From the NCBI GenBank assembly GCA_013215655.1, contig JABSOX010000012.1, positions 65,608 through 129,607 on the forward strand: a stretch of 64,000 nt of DNA. Direction: 5' to 3'. Shown here in pieces: positions 39,178 to 51,348 of the stretch. The position numbers and the translations under genes are program-made. Each line of letters starts with the position of its first letter. The stretch's first letter is position 1. The notes below the pieces were generated by a model. That model did not search any database. It was given only the letters and a program-made list of their open reading frames with translations, and was not told where the DNA came from. This stretch comes from Colwellia sp. GTDB lineage: Bacteria; Pseudomonadota; Gammaproteobacteria; Enterobacterales; Alteromonadaceae.

Positions 39178-39290
39178 TTATCAACATCATCTGTTAAAAT
39201 AAAACGCCTACTAACAATGATACAACAACAGATAAAAATTCGCGCTTATACTTTACTACCCACTTTTGCTAAACTACCGAAAATTACTTA

Positions 39291-39803
39291 ATGATGTGTT
39301 GTATAAGATTGTCTAATTCTGAATCATTCCCCCGCGCTGGCTTTCGACGTCGTTTCGCTTCATGGATATATGATGTACTTGTCGCTTTTGCTGTTTATAT
39401 GACAGCAGGCGCTTTGTCATTTCTATTTATGTATTGTTGTTATTACTTTGGTTTATTTGATATGCAAGGTTATGAACATTTCTCTGACACTATCGCAAAT
39501 ACCTACTGGTTAAAGTGGCCTAACGAAATGTGGAAACTTGGTTGGGTTGCCTTTTTCTTTGTATGGTTTTGGTCTAAGAGTGGTCAAACTATTGGTATGA
39601 AAGCATGGCGTTTACGTGTGCAAAATACTGATGGTTCACGTATATCTATACTTACAGGTGTGAAGCGGTTAATTCCAACCTTAATGGGGCTAGGTAATAT
39701 ATTAGTTATTTTTGATCGAAAAAATAAGTTAAGTTTACAAGATAGATTAACAAAAACCGAGATTGTTTTATTAACATTAGACGCTAATAGAGGCCGACTT
39801 TAA
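39291..39803 (+). CDS. RDD family membrane protein
   Basis: AGFRRRFASWIYDVLVAFAVY and GQTIGMKAWRLRV...LQDRLTKTEIV. Confidence 0.9.
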   Translation: MMCCIRLSNSESFPRAGFRRRFASWIYDVLVAFAVYMTAGALSFLFMYCCYYFGLFDMQGYEHFSDTIANTYWLKWPNEMWKLGWVAFFFVWFWSKSGQTIGMKAWRLRVQNTDGSRISILTGVKRLIPTLMGLGNILVIFDRKNKLSLQDRLTKTEIVLLTLDANRGRL

Positions 39804-39873
39804 CATTCTGGTTTAACTACTAAACTGTTTGACCACAAATTTAATCTTATACCCTTTGTGGTCTTTCTCCCCG

Positions 39874-40935
39874 CTATGTCGGGCGTTTATTCATAAAATA
39901 TAATGCCACACTAACAAACAATATACTTGGCATTATAGCGCCCATAAAAGGGTGTAATTGATATACTAAACTCATTGACCCCATCACTTGATTGCTAATA
40001 TGAAAAAGTATGCCCGTTGCAACTCCCATCATAATGCGAGCCCCCATGGATACACTTCTTAATGGGCCAAAAATAAAGGATAAAGCAACAAATAACATTA
40101 CAGCGACAGTAAAGGGTTGCACAACCTTACGCCAAAAGGCTAATAAATAACGACTAGTATCTTGGTCATTATCAGCTAAGTAGTCTAAGTATTCAGAAAG
40201 GCCACTTAAAGATAACGATTCAGGAGTGATCACACTTAGTTTATTTGGCGTTAACGAAGACTGCCAAATTTTTTCATCTATTTTCTCAGAAACAACTTGT
40301 TGCTCTTTGACCGTTGTTTCAACTACATTCAGTAAACGCCAATGGTTATCATCATAGAGTGCACTTTGTGCAGATATCCAACTATCCAGTTTCAGTTCTT
40401 CGTTGAAGCGGTATATTTGAATATCTTTTAAAACGCCCTGCTCTTGCACTTCACCGATATGAACAAAATAATCACCATCTTTAGCCCACATACCATTTTT
40501 AGAGGAAACTAAACTACCACCCGAAATTGCTTGTGCTCGAACTTGTCTTGAGGCAGCTTCTCCTTGTGGTGCTAACCATTCACCAATAGCCATACTTACA
40601 AAAATCATAATCACTGCGGTTTTCATCACGGATTTAATAATATCTAAGCGTGATAAACCAGCAGACTGCATAATGATAAGTTCACTATTACTTGCCATCA
40701 TACCAATACCAATCAAACCACCAATTAACGTCGACATTGGAAAGAATATTTCAACATCACGTGGTACCGCGTATAAAACAAATAAGGCAACATGAGAAAT
40801 ATCATAGTTACCACGACCAACCAAATTCATTTGCTCAACAAATTTAATGATGCTACTTAAACTAACAAATACTGCAAGTGTTAAAAAGGTCGTAGAAGCG
40901 ATCACTTTACCTATGTAAATATCAAGGATACGCAT
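39874..40935 (-). CDS. lptG: LPS export permease LptG
   Basis: YjgP/YjgQ family; LDIYIGKVIASTTFLTLAVFVSL; paired with lptF. Confidence 0.95.
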   Translation of the reverse strand: MRILDIYIGKVIASTTFLTLAVFVSLSSIIKFVEQMNLVGRGNYDISHVALFVLYAVPRDVEIFFPMSTLIGGLIGIGMMASNSELIIMQSAGLSRLDIIKSVMKTAVIMIFVSMAIGEWLAPQGEAASRQVRAQAISGGSLVSSKNGMWAKDGDYFVHIGEVQEQGVLKDIQIYRFNEELKLDSWISAQSALYDDNHWRLLNVVETTVKEQQVVSEKIDEKIWQSSLTPNKLSVITPESLSLSGLSEYLDYLADNDQDTSRYLLAFWRKVVQPFTVAVMLFVALSFIFGPLRSVSMGARIMMGVATGILFHISNQVMGSMSLVYQLHPFMGAIMPSILFVSVALYFMNKRPT

Positions 40936-42068
40936 TATTGTACTCCCTGATTGTTACGATAATTCATCAGTCTTGTAAGTATTTTTTTTCCCTTTGGTCG
41001 ATCTTTACTCAATAATACTCCACCCAAAATTAAAGCAGATAAATGTATCGGCCATAAACCAATTAAGCTTGGCATAGCACCACTTTCGATACCTGAACGC
41101 AACGCGGTTAACATTAAAAAATAACTGAGAAATAAAATAAGTGCTGGCAGCATTTTTGCAAATTTACCCTGTCGAGGGTTTACAACACTCAGCGGTACCG
41201 CAATAAAAGTAACAATGAGACACACCAAAGGAAAAGCAATACGCCAATGAATTTCTGCACGATAATTGGCGCTATCATCATCAAAGAGTTGATGAGTAGG
41301 AATAGCCCTTAATTTTCGCCGTTTATGTTCAACTTTTTGGTCTTCAATTTGAATGTAGTATTTACTGAAAGCAACTTCTCTAAATTCATTGTTTTTTATA
41401 TCATTTTGATAGCGTATGCCATCTGTAAGAATGAGCCGCTGCAAACCGTTATCTTCTTCAATTATCTGCCCTTTAGCAGCATATACTAAACTAGTATTTA
41501 TAATGCTTTGCTGATCACCATGATTTTTAGGTAGTTGGGCGACAAATACTTTTTCTAGTGAGCCATCATCTCGGTTTTTATTATGAATAAATACCACCGC
41601 TTTTTTATTACCCGTTTTTTGAAAACGCCCAGCAGTTAAAGCACTTAAACCTGAGTCTGCCGCGAGTTTATCTTTTACTTGATATTCATATTCGGCCGCT
41701 AAAGGGGTGAGGTATAGCGTAAACATTCCGGTCAATAATGCAGTAATAAAGCCAAGAATTAAGGTTATACGCACCACATACCATTCACTAATACCACAGG
41801 CATGTAACACCGTCATTTCACTGTCAGCATAAATACGCCCGTAGGCTAGCAATACACCAAGAAAAAAACTCAGCGGTAAAATCATACTGGCCAATTCAGG
41901 AATTCTCAGTGCAATAAAAATCATCACCAATTGTCCGGGAATACCACCTTCGGTAGCCTTACCCAGTACATTAACAAATTCGTTACTAATAAAAATTGCC
42001 ATTAATATGATGAACACAGCAAACTCAGCTTTGGCAACTTCTTTAAGTAAATAACGAAAAATAATCAT
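40935..42068 (-). CDS. lptF: LPS export permease LptF
   Basis: MIIFRYLLKEVAKAEFAVFIILMAIFISNEFV; adjacent to lptG, divergent from pepA. Confidence 0.95.
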   Translation of the reverse strand: MIIFRYLLKEVAKAEFAVFIILMAIFISNEFVNVLGKATEGGIPGQLVMIFIALRIPELASMILPLSFFLGVLLAYGRIYADSEMTVLHACGISEWYVVRITLILGFITALLTGMFTLYLTPLAAEYEYQVKDKLAADSGLSALTAGRFQKTGNKKAVVFIHNKNRDDGSLEKVFVAQLPKNHGDQQSIINTSLVYAAKGQIIEEDNGLQRLILTDGIRYQNDIKNNEFREVAFSKYYIQIEDQKVEHKRRKLRAIPTHQLFDDDSANYRAEIHWRIAFPLVCLIVTFIAVPLSVVNPRQGKFAKMLPALILFLSYFLMLTALRSGIESGAMPSLIGLWPIHLSALILGGVLLSKDRPKGKKILTRLMNYRNNQGVQ

Positions 42069-42309
42069 ATGTATATCCTACAAAAACTTAGTTTTTTTCT
42101 GACAATTGCTCTATTTTTAAGTAAACTGGTCGTTTTCATATATATAATATTTATTCGCATTAGAGTGAAGGTTGGTCAATCCAGCGTTTATTATAGCCTT
42201 TAGCTGAATAGATTTAAAAGTAAGCTTATCTATTAATTGTAGATTTAAGCAAGTTAAAGTACATTTTTTACAATGAAAAGTGCTTTTATTGAAATATTTA
42301 GGAGATCTC

Positions 42310-43818
42310 ATGGAGTTTAGTGTTAAAAGTGGTAGCCCAGAAAAGCAACGTAGCGCATGTATTGTTGTTGGGGTATTTGAACCACGTCGACTTTCAGCAA
42401 TAGCTGAACAACTAGACGAGATCAGCGAAGGTTATATTAGTAACTTACTTCGTCGCGGCGACCTAGAAGGAAAATCAGGACAGATGTTATTGTTACATCA
42501 GGTACCAAATATTCTTAGCGAACGTGTATTATTAGTAGGTTGTGGTAAAGAAAGAGAATTAGACGAACGTCAATATCGTCAAATAATCAGTAAAACAATT
42601 AACACCTTAAATGAAACCGGTTCAATGGAAGCGGTTTGTTTCTTATCTGAATTACATGTTAAGGGACGAGATACTTATTGGAAAGTTCGTCAAGCTATTG
42701 AAGCAACACAAGATTGTTTATATAGCTTCAATAGCCTTAAAACACGCAAAGAAGAAGCCCGTCGTCCATTACGAAAAATTGTTTTTAATGTGCCAACACG
42801 TCGTGAATTACCCATTGGTGAACGTGCAATAAATCATGGTTTAGCTGTTTCAGAAGGTGTCAGTACCTGTAAAAATGTAGGGAATATGCCACCTAACATC
42901 TGTAATCCAGCCTATTTAGCTGAACAAGCAAAAATTCTCGAAAATGACTATGAAAAAGTCAGTACACACATAGTTGATGAAAAAGAAATGGAAGAATTAG
43001 GTATGGGCTCATACCTTGCTGTGGGTAGAGGTTCGGTAAATGAATCGATGATGAGTGTCATTAAATATAATGGCGCTGGCGATGATTCAAACCCGATTGT
43101 ATTTGTAGGCAAAGGTGTAACGTTTGACAGCGGCGGTATTTCTCTCAAACCTGGCGAAGCCATGGACGAAATGAAATATGATATGGGTGGTGCTGCCAGT
43201 GTTTTAGGGGCAATGCATTCTTTAGCAGAACTTAATTTACCCCTCAATGTCATTGGCATATTAGCGGGTTGTGAAAATATGCCCGGCGGCAATGCTTATC
43301 GTCCGGGAGATATATTAACGACGATGTCAGGGCAAACTGTAGAAGTATTAAATACTGATGCTGAAGGCCGTTTAGTATTATGTGACGCCTTAACTTATGT
43401 AGAACGTTTTGAACCAGATACTGTAATAGATGTAGCAACACTAACCGGTGCTTGTGTGGTTGCTTTAGGTAAACATGCAACGGGTTTATTAAGTAGCCAC
43501 AATCCACTGGCTCATGAGTTACTCAATGCATCAGAGCAGAGTGGTGACAGAGCTTGGCGTATGCCGCTTTGGGATGAATACCAAGAACAACTAGAAAGTC
43601 CGTTTGCTGATTTTACCAATTTAGGTGGTCGTGGCGCGGGTACTATTACAGCCGCATGCTTCTTATCTCGTTTTACCAAGAAATATCATTGGGCACATTT
43701 AGATATTGCGGGTACAGCATGGCGTAGTGGTGGTAAAGATAAAGGTTCAACAGGTCGTCCAGTAAGCATGTTAACCCAATTTTTATTAAACCGCTCAGGT
43801 GCAGAACAAGGCGAATAA
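42310..43818 (+). CDS. pepA: Leucyl aminopeptidase PepA
   Basis: [29 protein letters not shown]; catalytic [10 protein letters not shown] motif; ATG 42310 with GGAG RBS. Confidence 0.97.
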   Translation: MEFSVKSGSPEKQRSACIVVGVFEPRRLSAIAEQLDEISEGYISNLLRRGDLEGKSGQMLLLHQVPNILSERVLLVGCGKERELDERQYRQIISKTINTLNETGSMEAVCFLSELHVKGRDTYWKVRQAIEATQDCLYSFNSLKTRKEEARRPLRKIVFNVPTRRELPIGERAINHGLAVSEGVSTCKNVGNMPPNICNPAYLAEQAKILENDYEKVSTHIVDEKEMEELGMGSYLAVGRGSVNESMMSVIKYNGAGDDSNPIVFVGKGVTFDSGGISLKPGEAMDEMKYDMGGAASVLGAMHSLAELNLPLNVIGILAGCENMPGGNAYRPGDILTTMSGQTVEVLNTDAEGRLVLCDALTYVERFEPDTVIDVATLTGACVVALGKHATGLLSSHNPLAHELLNASEQSGDRAWRMPLWDEYQEQLESPFADFTNLGGRGAGTITAACFLSRFTKKYHWAHLDIAGTAWRSGGKDKGSTGRPVSMLTQFLLNRSGAEQGE

Positions 43819-43873
43819 GCCGATAACCTTAGTTATCCTATTATTATAATAAATTTAAATGTAAGAATTTAAA

Positions 43874-44365
43874 ATGCAAACACAGGTTATGTTTTATCTG
43901 CTCAATGAAAATGAGCAACCCCAATTAGTATCGGATAAAAACAAACCTTTTTATCCTGTTTGCCTGCATGCATGTCAGCAAGCTGCAAAGTTTTATCGCA
44001 ATAACCAACGTGTTTTTATTTACACTGAAAATCAGCAAGATGCTCACGACATTGATGAAATGTTATGGGCATTTGAACCGGACTCTTTTGTTCCTCATAA
44101 CCTTACAGGTGAAGGGCCAAGAAACGGTGCTGCGGTTGAAATTAGCTGGCAAATGCCAACAAATCGTCGACCCATATTAATTAATTTGACTAGCACAGTG
44201 CCAAATTTTGCTAGTCAATTTTCAACCATTATTGATTTTGTTCCCACTGATGAAACATTAAAACAACAAGCAAGAGAACGATTTCGAACTTGTCGACAAT
44301 GGGGGTTTGCCGTTGATAATCAAGCAGTCCCACAAATCATTATTGAAAGTACAATATCTCAATAG
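43874..44365 (+). CDS. holC: DNA polymerase III subunit chi
   Basis: FYLLNENEQPQ..., CQQAAKFYRNNQRVFIYTENQQDAHDIDEMLWAF; between pepA and valS. Confidence 0.93.
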   Translation: MQTQVMFYLLNENEQPQLVSDKNKPFYPVCLHACQQAAKFYRNNQRVFIYTENQQDAHDIDEMLWAFEPDSFVPHNLTGEGPRNGAAVEISWQMPTNRRPILINLTSTVPNFASQFSTIIDFVPTDETLKQQARERFRTCRQWGFAVDNQAVPQIIIESTISQ

Positions 44366-44403
44366 ACCTCTTAAATTGATAAAATATTCTGACGGAAAAT
44401 CTG

Positions 44404-47289
44404 ATGGAAAAAACGTTTACCCCCTCTGACATAGAACAATCCCTGTACAAAAGCTGGGAAGAACAAGGTTATTTTAGCCCAACGGGCGAAGGCGAAGGTT
44501 ATTGTATCGCCATTCCACCACCCAATGTCACGGGTAGTTTGCATATGGGTCATGCCTTTCAACAAACGATCATGGATACTTTAATTCGTTATCAACGTAT
44601 GCAAGGAAAAAACACCTTATGGCAGTCTGGTTGTGATCATGCTGGTATTGCTACACAAATGGTGGTTGAACGTAAAATAGCAGCTGAAGAAGGTAAAACT
44701 CGCCACGATTATGGTCGTGAAGCGTTTATCGATAAAGTTTGGCAATGGAAAGAGGAATCTGGCGGCACCATAGGTACACAAATGCGCCGTTTAGGAAATT
44801 CAATTGATTGGAGCCGCGAGCGCTTCACCATGGATGAAGGCATGTCTGAAGCGGTGCAAGAAGTTTTTGTACGTTTATTTGAAGACGACCTAATTTACCG
44901 TGGTAAACGACTCGTCAATTGGGATCCAAAATTTCATACCGCTATTTCTGACTTAGAAGTTGAAAATAAAGATAAAAAAGGCCACATGTGGCACTTGCGC
45001 TACCCATTAGCAGATGGCGCTAAAACAGCAGACGGTAAAGACTATATTGTAGTTGCAACAACTCGCCCAGAAACCATGTTAGGTGATACTGGCATTGCCG
45101 TTAACCCTGAAGATGAACGTTATCAGCACCTAATTGGTAAACACGTATTACTGCCACTGGTTAATCGTTTGATTCCTATTGTCGGTGACGATCATGCTGA
45201 TATGGAAAAAGGCACGGGTTGTGTAAAAATCACCCCAGCCCATGACTTTAACGATAATGAAGTGGGTAAACGTCATAACTTACCTTTGATCAATATATTA
45301 GATAAAAATGCTGCCATTTTAGCAACCGCTGAAATTTATAGTGGCAACGGTGAAGTTAGTGATGCTTATGATCCTAGTTTGCCCCCTGAATTTGCAGGCC
45401 TTGATCGTTTTGTTGCTCGTAAAGCTATTGTTGCACAATTTGATGAATTGGGACTTTTAGTTGAAGTTAAAGAACATGACTTAGTCGCGCCATATGGCGA
45501 TAGATCGGGCGTTATCATTGAGCCACTACTAACCGACCAATGGTATGTACGTGTGGAAAAGCTTGCCGGTCCAGCCGTTGACGCGGTAAAAGATGGACAA
45601 ATCGAATTTGTACCAAAGCAATATGAAAACTTATATTTCTCTTGGATGAAAGATGTTCAAGACTGGTGTATCTCTCGCCAACTTTGGTGGGGACATCGTA
45701 TCCCGGCATGGTATGACGAAAACGGTAATGTGTATGTTGGTCGTAACGAAGACGAAGTTCGTGCTAAACATGCTCTTGGCGCAGATATTAAACTGAGCCA
45801 AGATGACGATGTATTAGATACTTGGTTTTCTTCTGCACTATGGACATTTTCCACATTAGGTTGGCCTAAAGAAACAGAAGACTTAAAGAATTTTCATCCT
45901 ACTGATGTTTTAGTAACGGGTTTTGACATTATCTTTTTTTGGGTTGCACGTATGATCATGATGACCATGCATTTCAACAAAGACGAAAAGGGTAAACCAC
46001 AAATTCCTTTCAAAAAAATCTACATGACGGGTCTTATTCGTGATGAAAATGGCGATAAGATGAGTAAGTCTAAAGGTAACGTGATTGATCCTCTCGATAT
46101 GATTGATGGTATATCTTTAGAAGACTTATTGAAAAAGCGTACCGGCAATATGATGCAGCCAAAAATGGCGGCAAAAATTGATAAGTTAACCAAAAAAGAA
46201 TTTCCTAACGGTATTGAAGCACACGGCACTGATGCCTTACGTTTTACACTCACGTCAGTTGCCACGACAGGCCGAGATATAAGTTGGGATATGAAACGAC
46301 TTGAAGGTTACCGTAACTTTACTAATAAATTATGGAATGCCAGTCGTTATGTATTAATGAATACCGAAGAGCATGATTGCGGTAAACCTTCACCACAAGG
46401 AAAGAGTGCTGAAATGGAGTTTTCACTCGCTGACCGTTGGATATTAGGACAATTCCAACAAACGGTTAAAACCGTGCATGAGGCATTTGATACTTTCCGT
46501 TTCGACTTAGCGTCACAAGCCTTGTATGAGTTTACTTGGAATCAATTCTGCGACTGGTATTTAGAATTAACTAAACCGGTACTCTTCAAAGGTAATAAAG
46601 CTCAGCAACGAGCAACTCGCCATACCTTAGTTAACGTTTTGGAAGGTTTATTACGCTTAATGCACCCAATAATGCCTTACATTACTGAAACGATTTGGCA
46701 GCGCGTAGCTCCTCTAACTAACTTTATCAAAGAAAATGGCAGTAAACATGGTGACAGCATCATGGTGCAAAGTTTCCCTCAATTTGATGAAAAGCAATAT
46801 GACCAACAAGCCATTGATGATTTAGAGTGGGTTAAGCAATTTGTTGTTGCTATTCGTAATATCCGCGGCGAAATGGATATATCTCCTGCTAAAACCCTGC
46901 CCGTTTTATTGAAAAATGTTAATGCTGAAGATCAACGTCGCTTAAATGAAAATCAACAATTTTTAAGTGCTCTTGCAAAACTCGAAAGCATTGATATTTT
47001 AGCTAATGATGATAATGGCCCTTTATCAGCCACTGCCGTAGTAGGCGATTTATCGATATTAATTCCAATGGCAGGTTTGATTGATAAAGATGCTGAAATT
47101 GCACGTTTAAATAAGACGATAGATAAGTTAAATGCTGATGCACAACGCACCCGTGGCAAGCTAAGTAATGAAAAGTTTGTTAGTAAAGCGCCTGAAGCAG
47201 TTATTAATAAAGAAAAAACCAAATTAACTGAAACTGAATCAGCCTTAACTAAAATGATCGATCAAAAAGCCCAAATTGAAGCGCTTTAG
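44404..47289 (+). CDS. valS: Valine--tRNA ligase
   Basis: [21 protein letters not shown] and [12 protein letters not shown] motifs; 961 aa. Confidence 0.98.
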   Translation: MEKTFTPSDIEQSLYKSWEEQGYFSPTGEGEGYCIAIPPPNVTGSLHMGHAFQQTIMDTLIRYQRMQGKNTLWQSGCDHAGIATQMVVERKIAAEEGKTRHDYGREAFIDKVWQWKEESGGTIGTQMRRLGNSIDWSRERFTMDEGMSEAVQEVFVRLFEDDLIYRGKRLVNWDPKFHTAISDLEVENKDKKGHMWHLRYPLADGAKTADGKDYIVVATTRPETMLGDTGIAVNPEDERYQHLIGKHVLLPLVNRLIPIVGDDHADMEKGTGCVKITPAHDFNDNEVGKRHNLPLINILDKNAAILATAEIYSGNGEVSDAYDPSLPPEFAGLDRFVARKAIVAQFDELGLLVEVKEHDLVAPYGDRSGVIIEPLLTDQWYVRVEKLAGPAVDAVKDGQIEFVPKQYENLYFSWMKDVQDWCISRQLWWGHRIPAWYDENGNVYVGRNEDEVRAKHALGADIKLSQDDDVLDTWFSSALWTFSTLGWPKETEDLKNFHPTDVLVTGFDIIFFWVARMIMMTMHFNKDEKGKPQIPFKKIYMTGLIRDENGDKMSKSKGNVIDPLDMIDGISLEDLLKKRTGNMMQPKMAAKIDKLTKKEFPNGIEAHGTDALRFTLTSVATTGRDISWDMKRLEGYRNFTNKLWNASRYVLMNTEEHDCGKPSPQGKSAEMEFSLADRWILGQFQQTVKTVHEAFDTFRFDLASQALYEFTWNQFCDWYLELTKPVLFKGNKAQQRATRHTLVNVLEGLLRLMHPIMPYITETIWQRVAPLTNFIKENGSKHGDSIMVQSFPQFDEKQYDQQAIDDLEWVKQFVVAIRNIRGEMDISPAKTLPVLLKNVNAEDQRRLNENQQFLSALAKLESIDILANDDNGPLSATAVVGDLSILIPMAGLIDKDAEIARLNKTIDKLNADAQRTRGKLSNEKFVSKAPEAVINKEKTKLTETESALTKMIDQKAQIEAL

Positions 47290-47349
47290 TTTATTAATTA
47301 GTGGTCAACCTCTTTTAAAGTTAGTTTTGTAAAGTACATAAAATTGTGC

Positions 47350-47377
47350 AAAGCCAGCGATTTAGCTGGCTTTTTTA
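47350..47377 (+). terminator. valS terminator
   Basis: AAAGCCAGCgatttaGCTGGCTTTTTTA. Confidence 0.85.
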
Positions 47378-47630
47378 TTGTAAAAAAATAAAGAAACATG
47401 GGAACTAATATGTTACCATGCGGTCGCGTTGAGTTTTTGCGTTTCGGGAGAGGGATGAATTTTCTTAAGTTGTTTAGTAATAGATAACTAAGTTGATTAA
47501 CCCAGACGCTTTAGTATTGTGTTAGTAGAAACTTTCTTTATTAGCATTTGTTAATGAAGAGCATTTACTCCGTATTTATTGTAACCATTTTGGTTATATT
47601 TTTAATTTTTGACCTGCGAGAAATGCAAGT

Positions 47631-47840
47631 ATGTCTGATACAGTAACTGGTAAAGTAAAATTTTTTAACGAATCTAAAGGATTTGGTTTCATCGAGCAAG
47701 AAAACGGTCCTGACGTTTTTGTTCACTTCAGCGCAATCTCTGGTGACGGTTTCCGTACATTAGTTGATGGCCAAGCAGTAACTTTTACAGTAAAACAAGG
47801 CCAAAAAGGTCCTGAAGCTGAAAACGTTATAGCACAATAA
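47631..47840 (+). CDS. Cold shock protein (CspA family)
   Basis: [30 protein letters not shown]. Confidence 0.97.
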   Translation: MSDTVTGKVKFFNESKGFGFIEQENGPDVFVHFSAISGDGFRTLVDGQAVTFTVKQGQKGPEAENVIAQ

Positions 47841-47890
47841 TTAGTACTTTCTTTATCAATTAAAGAAATACGATTAAAGTAACAAATTCA

Positions 47891-47927
47891 AAAAAAGGTG
47901 AACAGAATTTCTGTATCACCTTTTTTA
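47891..47927 (+). terminator. csp terminator
   Basis: AAAAAAGGTGAacagaatttctgtaTCACCTTTTTT. Confidence 0.85.
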
Positions 47928-47979
47928 TTGTCTATTTTTTATGGCACAAAATTTTAGTAAATGAGATATACCCATTCGA

Positions 47980-48996
47980 TTAATTAATTGATGGCTCTAT
48001 AATAGCTAATAACGCTTCAATATGATCATCACGATCATTTAATGCCGCAATATATCGATATTCCTGTCCACCCTCATTAATAAAAACATCACGATTTTCC
48101 TTTTCTAGCTCTTCAAGTGTTTCTAAACAATCGGCACTAAAAGCAGGGCTGATAATCGCTATATTCTTACACCCTTGCGCAGGTAGCCCCGCTAGCGCTT
48201 CATCCGTATAGGGTTTTAGCCATTCAGCCTTACCAAACCTTGATTGAAAGGTCATTACAAAGTCGTCTTGTTTAAGATCAAGTTTCTCAACTAACAACTC
48301 GGTCGTTTTATGACAAAACTCAAAATATGGGTCACCCCATTGATGAAAGAGCTTCGGCATACCGTGGTAAGATAAAACTAACTTATCAGGTTTACCGTGT
48401 TCTTTAATATGCTCTTCTATACTATTAGCAAGTGCATTGATGTAAAGCGGATGATCGTGATAACTACTGATAAAATGTAAACTTGGTACCCAACGCCATT
48501 GCTTAAGCTCATTGGTCACCTCTTCAAAAGTTGAACCTGTTGTTGGCCCTGCATATTGAGGATACAAGGGCATAACAACGATATTATGTACGTTAAGCTC
48601 TCGAAAACGCTCTAACGCAGCAGTTATAGAAGGTTTTCCATAACGCATCGCCAATTCAACAATAACATCATCGCCAAATTTTTTGGCTAACTGTACTTCA
48701 ACTTTCTGCTTTTGCTGTTCACTGATCACCAATAATGGCGAGCCAGCTTCGGTCCATATCTTTTGATAAAGTTTTGCAGACTTGGCCGGACGAAATCGTA
48801 AAATAAACCCATGTAAAATAACCATCCAAATAAAACGTGGAATTTCTACAACACGGGGATCAGATAAAAATTCGCTAAGATAATGACGTAATGCCGAGGG
48901 TGAAGGTTGTTCAGGCGTGCCTAAATTAGTTAACAATACACCAGTACGTTTATTATTTACACCTGAAAGATCACTACTACCTTTATATCTAGACAC
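47980..48996 (-). CDS. hemH: Ferrochelatase
   Basis: GVLLTNLGTPEQPSPSALRHYLSEFLSDPRVVEIP; SYHGMPKLF. Confidence 0.97.
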   Translation of the reverse strand: MSRYKGSSDLSGVNNKRTGVLLTNLGTPEQPSPSALRHYLSEFLSDPRVVEIPRFIWMVILHGFILRFRPAKSAKLYQKIWTEAGSPLLVISEQQKQKVEVQLAKKFGDDVIVELAMRYGKPSITAALERFRELNVHNIVVMPLYPQYAGPTTGSTFEEVTNELKQWRWVPSLHFISSYHDHPLYINALANSIEEHIKEHGKPDKLVLSYHGMPKLFHQWGDPYFEFCHKTTELLVEKLDLKQDDFVMTFQSRFGKAEWLKPYTDEALAGLPAQGCKNIAIISPAFSADCLETLEELEKENRDVFINEGGQEYRYIAALNDRDDHIEALLAIIEPSIN

Positions 48997-49050
48997 TTAT
49001 TTTTATCTCAGTATTTATGGCATTAAATTCATTTATTGCGTTAAATTCAT

Positions 49051-50319
49051 CTATTGCACTATATCATTAATCAGTAAACTTAAAGGCTCAGCTGATTTAA
49101 CATCAACACCAAGCATTTCAGCTTTATAATCACCTGGTTTTATACCTGCGCCGCCACTCGCAGAAACAATGGCATAAACATGCACACGCTCAACATCACT
49201 TAATTTTGCTTGTGGCGTCATAGCACGGCTATCATTAAGTATTATAGTTGTTGGTAAATCACTGATGTTCATTTTAATTGCTGCAACAGGCATGCGCCCT
49301 TTTGATGAATCGGCAGGAATTGCATAAATAAAGACAACTTTATCTTCGCCCTGCTCTAATTTAGCCTGTAACGCATCACTCAACTTAACCGTTATTTTTA
49401 ATTGCGGTCCTTGGCTTTCGTCAACATTTGAAGACGGTGTATTGGCTACGCCGGATTGTCTTTGTTTAGCCTCTTCAATAGCTTCAATTAATGCTGGTGA
49501 ATTAACATTACTACGATCCGAGTCTACCACTAGCTGCCAGTGCTTTATTGCCTTAGCATAATCGCCAGCAATGAAACTATGCATGCCAATTAAAATATTG
49601 GTTGATGGATCTGCAGGGTCCATTGTTAGCGCTTTATCAATTAATGATTGTACAACCTCATCAATTTTCTGATCATTTTTATAATAATTTGCTTGCGCCT
49701 TTGCGCCAAGTAAATCTGCTGTTTCGCCCTCGATACGAATTACTTGATCATAAGCATTTAAGGCTTGCTGATATTCGCCCATGCCTATATATGATTGCCC
49801 TAAACTATACCAAGCATCAGAATTTTCAGGCTCTTGTGCCGTTAAGGTTAATAATGACTTAACTTGCTGCAGCGCTTGTTGTTGAGCTTTTTGTTGCGAA
49901 TTAACGGGCGCTTGTGCCGTCGGTATTGGTTTACTGAGCTGTTGATAAGCACCATTTTTACTATAAAGCATAAAGCTGAAAATAATAATGAACAAACTAA
50001 GTGTCGCAGGCCATAACATCGATATCGGCTTATCAACAATCTGCTCTTTAGCCGATGCTATTTTATTTACTTCAATATCTTGTATAAGGCTTTTATCTAG
50101 TTCCGACAATAGATACTGATAATTTTCATCGTCGATAGTACCTTGTGAGAAGTCTTTTTCAATTTCTTGTTTATGCTCGTGATATAAACGTATATTGGTA
50201 TCGTCACGCTGGCTATTATCAACAAGTCCAACTTTTTGACTTTGTCGTAAAACAGGTAACCATACAATAACGAGAATGAATAAAACAAAGGCAACAATTA
50301 ATATAATGAGTTCTAACAT
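49051..50319 (-). CDS. ccmI: c-type cytochrome biogenesis protein CcmI
   Basis: N-terminal TMs plus TPR region (SDAWYSLGQSYIGMGEYQQALNAYDQV). Confidence 0.92.
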   Translation of the reverse strand: MLELIILIVAFVLFILVIVWLPVLRQSQKVGLVDNSQRDDTNIRLYHEHKQEIEKDFSQGTIDDENYQYLLSELDKSLIQDIEVNKIASAKEQIVDKPISMLWPATLSLFIIIFSFMLYSKNGAYQQLSKPIPTAQAPVNSQQKAQQQALQQVKSLLTLTAQEPENSDAWYSLGQSYIGMGEYQQALNAYDQVIRIEGETADLLGAKAQANYYKNDQKIDEVVQSLIDKALTMDPADPSTNILIGMHSFIAGDYAKAIKHWQLVVDSDRSNVNSPALIEAIEEAKQRQSGVANTPSSNVDESQGPQLKITVKLSDALQAKLEQGEDKVVFIYAIPADSSKGRMPVAAIKMNISDLPTTIILNDSRAMTPQAKLSDVERVHVYAIVSASGGAGIKPGDYKAEMLGVDVKSAEPLSLLINDIVQ

Positions 50320-50320
50320 A

Positions 50321-50794
50321 TTATTCTTTATCTTTTAAAATATTATTAAGCTGATTTTTTTGTTCTGCACTCAGAGCTTGCTCGGATTGAACCGCGGGTT
50401 TTTTACGTAAAATAACAATAACGATAATCACACCAAACAATAATAAGAGCGCAGGACCAAACCATAAAACATAGGTGAGACTAGATACGCGAGGACGATA
50501 TAACACAAAATCACCGTATCGTTTCACCATAAAATCTACAATTTCTATATCCGCTTTACCCTGTTGCAGTAATTCATATACTTCTCGACGTAAGTCTGCC
50601 GCAATAGGAGAATTAGAATCAGCTAAATTTTGATTTTGACACTTCGGACAACGTAACTCTTTGGTCAGCGCATTAAAACGAGTCTTGGTTACTTCGTTTT
50701 GAAATTCATACGTATCAACCGGACTGGCGTAAACAGGTACATTACTTATAAAAAGCAATGAAAATAAAGCCAACACAATAACCTTATGCAACAT
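50321..50794 (-). CDS. ccmH: Cytochrome c maturation protein CcmH
   Basis: LTKELRCPKCQNQNLADSNSPIAADLR (RCPxCQ motif). Confidence 0.95.
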   Translation of the reverse strand: MLHKVIVLALFSLLFISNVPVYASPVDTYEFQNEVTKTRFNALTKELRCPKCQNQNLADSNSPIAADLRREVYELLQQGKADIEIVDFMVKRYGDFVLYRPRVSSLTYVLWFGPALLLLFGVIIVIVILRKKPAVQSEQALSAEQKNQLNNILKDKE

Positions 50795-50796
50795 AA

Positions 50797-51348
50797 TTAA
50801 TTGCTCCTTTGCTTACGTTCTTTTTCTATTTGAATGATAAGTGGTTCAAATTCTCGACGCCAAACACGCGCATCAATAGGACCAGCAAAACGTTTACGAA
50901 TAATCCCTAAATCATCAACTACAAAAGTTTCTGGTGCAGCGTATACACCTAAATTCATACTGAGCTTACCTTGTTCATCAAAAGCAGAAAACTCATAGGG
51001 ATCACCTAATCGAGCTAACCACTGTTGAGCAAGCCCTCTTTCATCATCGTAATTTAAACCATATAAACTAAAACGTTTACTTTTTGACAGTTCAAGTAAA
51101 AAAGAATGTTCAACTCGACAAGACGGACACCATGTCCCCCAAACATTGACGAGTTTAATACCACTTTTTAAATCAGCTTTGGTGACCGTACGTTGTGCAT
51201 CATTCACCACTGCCAATGAAAACTCAGGAAAAGGCTTGCCAATTAATGCCGAAGGTAATGACGTTGGGTCTAATGATAAACCTCGAAATAATACAATACC
51301 CAAGGCAACAAACAAAACTAACGGTAGAAAACGAATAACTTTATTCAT
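50797..51348 (-). CDS. ccmG: Thiol:disulfide interchange protein CcmG/DsbE
   Basis: LVNVWGTWCPSCRVEH (WCxxC thioredoxin motif). Confidence 0.95.
   Translation of the reverse strand: MNKVIRFLPLVLFVALGIVLFRGLSLDPTSLPSALIGKPFPEFSLAVVNDAQRTVTKADLKSGIKLVNVWGTWCPSCRVEHSFLLELSKSKRFSLYGLNYDDERGLAQQWLARLGDPYEFSAFDEQGKLSMNLGVYAAPETFVVDDLGIIRKRFAGPIDARVWRREFEPLIIQIEKERKQRSN

Noticed and set aside
49023-49058. 18-bp direct duplication TTAAATTCATYTATTGC between hemH and ccmI
   Set aside because: Simple local duplication in an AT-rich gap; no evident function.
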